From positions 15,867,303 to 15,931,302 of the forward strand of contig OU342814.1 of assembly GCA_910591455.2 (NCBI GenBank): a stretch of DNA of 64,000 nt. The letters are read 5' to 3'. Positions 62,271 through 64,000 of this stretch are shown here, in pieces; position 1 is the stretch's first letter; each line of letters starts with the position of its first letter. This stretch comes from Pholis gunnellus (Eukaryota > Chordata > Actinopteri > Perciformes > Pholidae). A program made the position numbers and the translations under genes. A model generated the notes under the pieces. That model saw only the letters and a program-made list of their open reading frames with translations. It had not been told where the DNA came from and made no database searches.

Positions 62271-64000
62271 ACAGCAGTTAGTGGCATATGCAGACAACTG
62301 GCAAAGGTTCAAACGAGTTGAAATGTTCATTTAGGCTAGTCAAACTGCCCTTCTACCTAACATTGCTGGTATTTCCCTTTCAGAGACAGATCTGGTATCT
62401 TCAAAGTGGGTCAAAGAATTTCTGCTTGATAACAGATGGTGTCTGCTCTCCAGTATCAATAAACAAACAAGTTAATTAGAAATGAACAGAGCAGCTTCAT
62501 AATTGTGTTAATATATCTGTTGGTCATATTGTGGTGACATATTTGAGCGAAATAGATTCAAAAACATTATTTTGGAGCCACATATGGGCACACACACACA
62601 CACACATTCACAGAAGTGGTTTAATAGAAGAATTCATTCTTTAATTAATTAGTTAATTGTGCCGTACATAATAACCCTACTTAGGGTTTACTTACCTTTT
62701 CCAGCATGCATTTGGCACATGACAGGAAACCAGCCTGCAAAGGTTGTCAGTCCACCTCATGGTTGACAGAGACAGACAGTCATTCACACATTCCTGCTGT
62801 GTCGACTTTAGGTATGAATTTCACCCAGCTTGCATGTTGGAGGAGAGAACATGCAAACTCACTACTGTAGAAAAACAAACTTCCAATTGTAGAGGAGAAA
62901 TGAGGTAATCACTGCAGGAACAATTTTGTTTTTTTACAATGTGAATCCTATTTTGCTGAGATCGATCAAACACGGTGACATAACAGAAGAAAAAGCGGTG
63001 AGGTGATCAGGTTTTAAACAAACTTTGAGCAAATGTGTGTCGAATAGAAAATGAAAGGGAACTGCTACATTTAGCACCAAAAGTGTTCGTTGTAAGACCT
63101 GAGACCACAGTTTTTGTGTGCAATCCGCAACCCTCTCTTTTATAAATGATGTGTGTACACACTAATTATTATACGTTTTGAGAAGAAATGTAACAGCTGC
63201 CTGGATTTTGCCCATTACAGTGTTCATTCTGGCACCTGATTTTGATTTGGTCTTTCTTTTCACAAAAATGTAGAAATGTATATTAGTTTTAGTCAACAAA
63301 AACTGAAAATATGTATAACTTTCCTCAGCTAAATGTTGTCGCCCACTTTGCCATGGATTTTTAATTTTTGTCTTCTCAGCATTTTGAGGCTCCGCCTCTC
63401 GCCACCTTTGTTGTGTTGTAATGTTTTTATGGTTATACGTGTAACTCTCGTCTATCGTTCTTCCCTACCCTCAGGGAAGCCTTGGTAGAGCCTAAACATG
63501 ACCATATATAACGTTTATCATGCTCAATTGCTAATAGTGGATTTTGTATTGCAAGAGCGCAGATTGCCCTGTAGGGAAAACTAACGACGTACATTGTCAG
63601 TGAACATTTTACTGATATGCTCAGTTTCACCATTTTGAGACTTTGCAGATACTGTCATTAACATAATTTCCTCATTATAATGATAGAAAAAATGATTTGG
63701 GTAATATCACGTTTCTTACCTTTTTGCTGTTGCTTTAATAGGTGTATATAAATGTAAATTCAACGAGACAGGATTGCAAAGAGGGACATTCTGGGAGTGC
63801 TCACTTATTTTATCTCCAAAGAATCGTGTACAATGTACCTGAACTGTTGGCTTACAACCTGATCATCTAACTGCTCGTGTTTTCCTTCCCATCTTGTACT
63901 AATGTCTCCTTGTTCCCAGAAACCACAGTTACTTTGGTGTGTACAATGTTATCATAACTGACAGATACAATAGTCAATTATGACAATCCAAGTTGTAATA
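62271..64000. other. Noncoding right end of the window
   Basis: A (CA)n run (62591-62606) and an AT-rich TTAATTAATTAGTTAATTG cluster (62641-62659) are the only notable points. No coding exon seen up to the edge. Confidence 0.55.

Overview
The window is vertebrate, most likely percomorph (spiny-rayed) teleost, nuclear DNA. The evidence is interrupted coding exons with GT-AG splice sites, an AT-rich, CpG-depleted background, microsatellites, and several interspersed repeat families I know from percomorph fish (a tRNA-headed SINE, hAT and piggyBac elements, a CR1/Rex-like LINE 3' end). There are no bacterial-style genes, operons or CRISPR arrays. Almost all open reading frames of 60 to 190 codons here are chance or repeat-derived.

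The only protein-coding gene I can support is neurl1 (neuralized E3 ubiquitin ligase 1), on the minus strand. I assembled its first three coding exons by reading splice sites and phases. Exon 1 (19293-19326) is a short start exon encoding MGGQITRNTFY. Exon 2 is 14398-14639 and exon 3 is 12646-12967. The phases fit (exon 1 ends in phase 1, exon 2 on a codon boundary, exon 3 in phase 1). Together they give the first 199 residues, with an N-myristoylation-type start and the complete first neuralized homology repeat (NHR1). The rest of the protein (NHR2, RING finger) is not visible in 1-12645 and should lie left of the window, so intron 3 is at least 12.6 kb. A CpG-rich patch at about 19340-19560 is the likely promoter/5' UTR and holds two short upstream ORFs.

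Layout: 1-12645 is neurl1 intron 3 (a long TA microsatellite, interspersed repeats); 12646-19326 is the exon cluster with introns 2 and 1; 19327-19560 is the inferred 5' UTR/promoter; 19561-64000 is about 44 kb with no recognisable coding exon, either intergenic or a further 5' intron of neurl1 used by another promoter. That tract carries a G-rich quadruplex-prone stretch, a degenerate minisatellite, a truncated LINE 3' end, a hAT element nested in another hAT element (both with 8-bp target duplications), a SINE carrying a nested retroposon tail, a deleted piggyBac element with the remains of its C-terminal zinc finger, a possible MITE with 17-bp inverted repeats, and a strikingly perfect hairpin near 62.2 kb.

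I found no convincing new biological system. The most useful results are the neurl1 start exon with its promoter and uORFs, the nested transposons, and the 62.2-kb hairpin.
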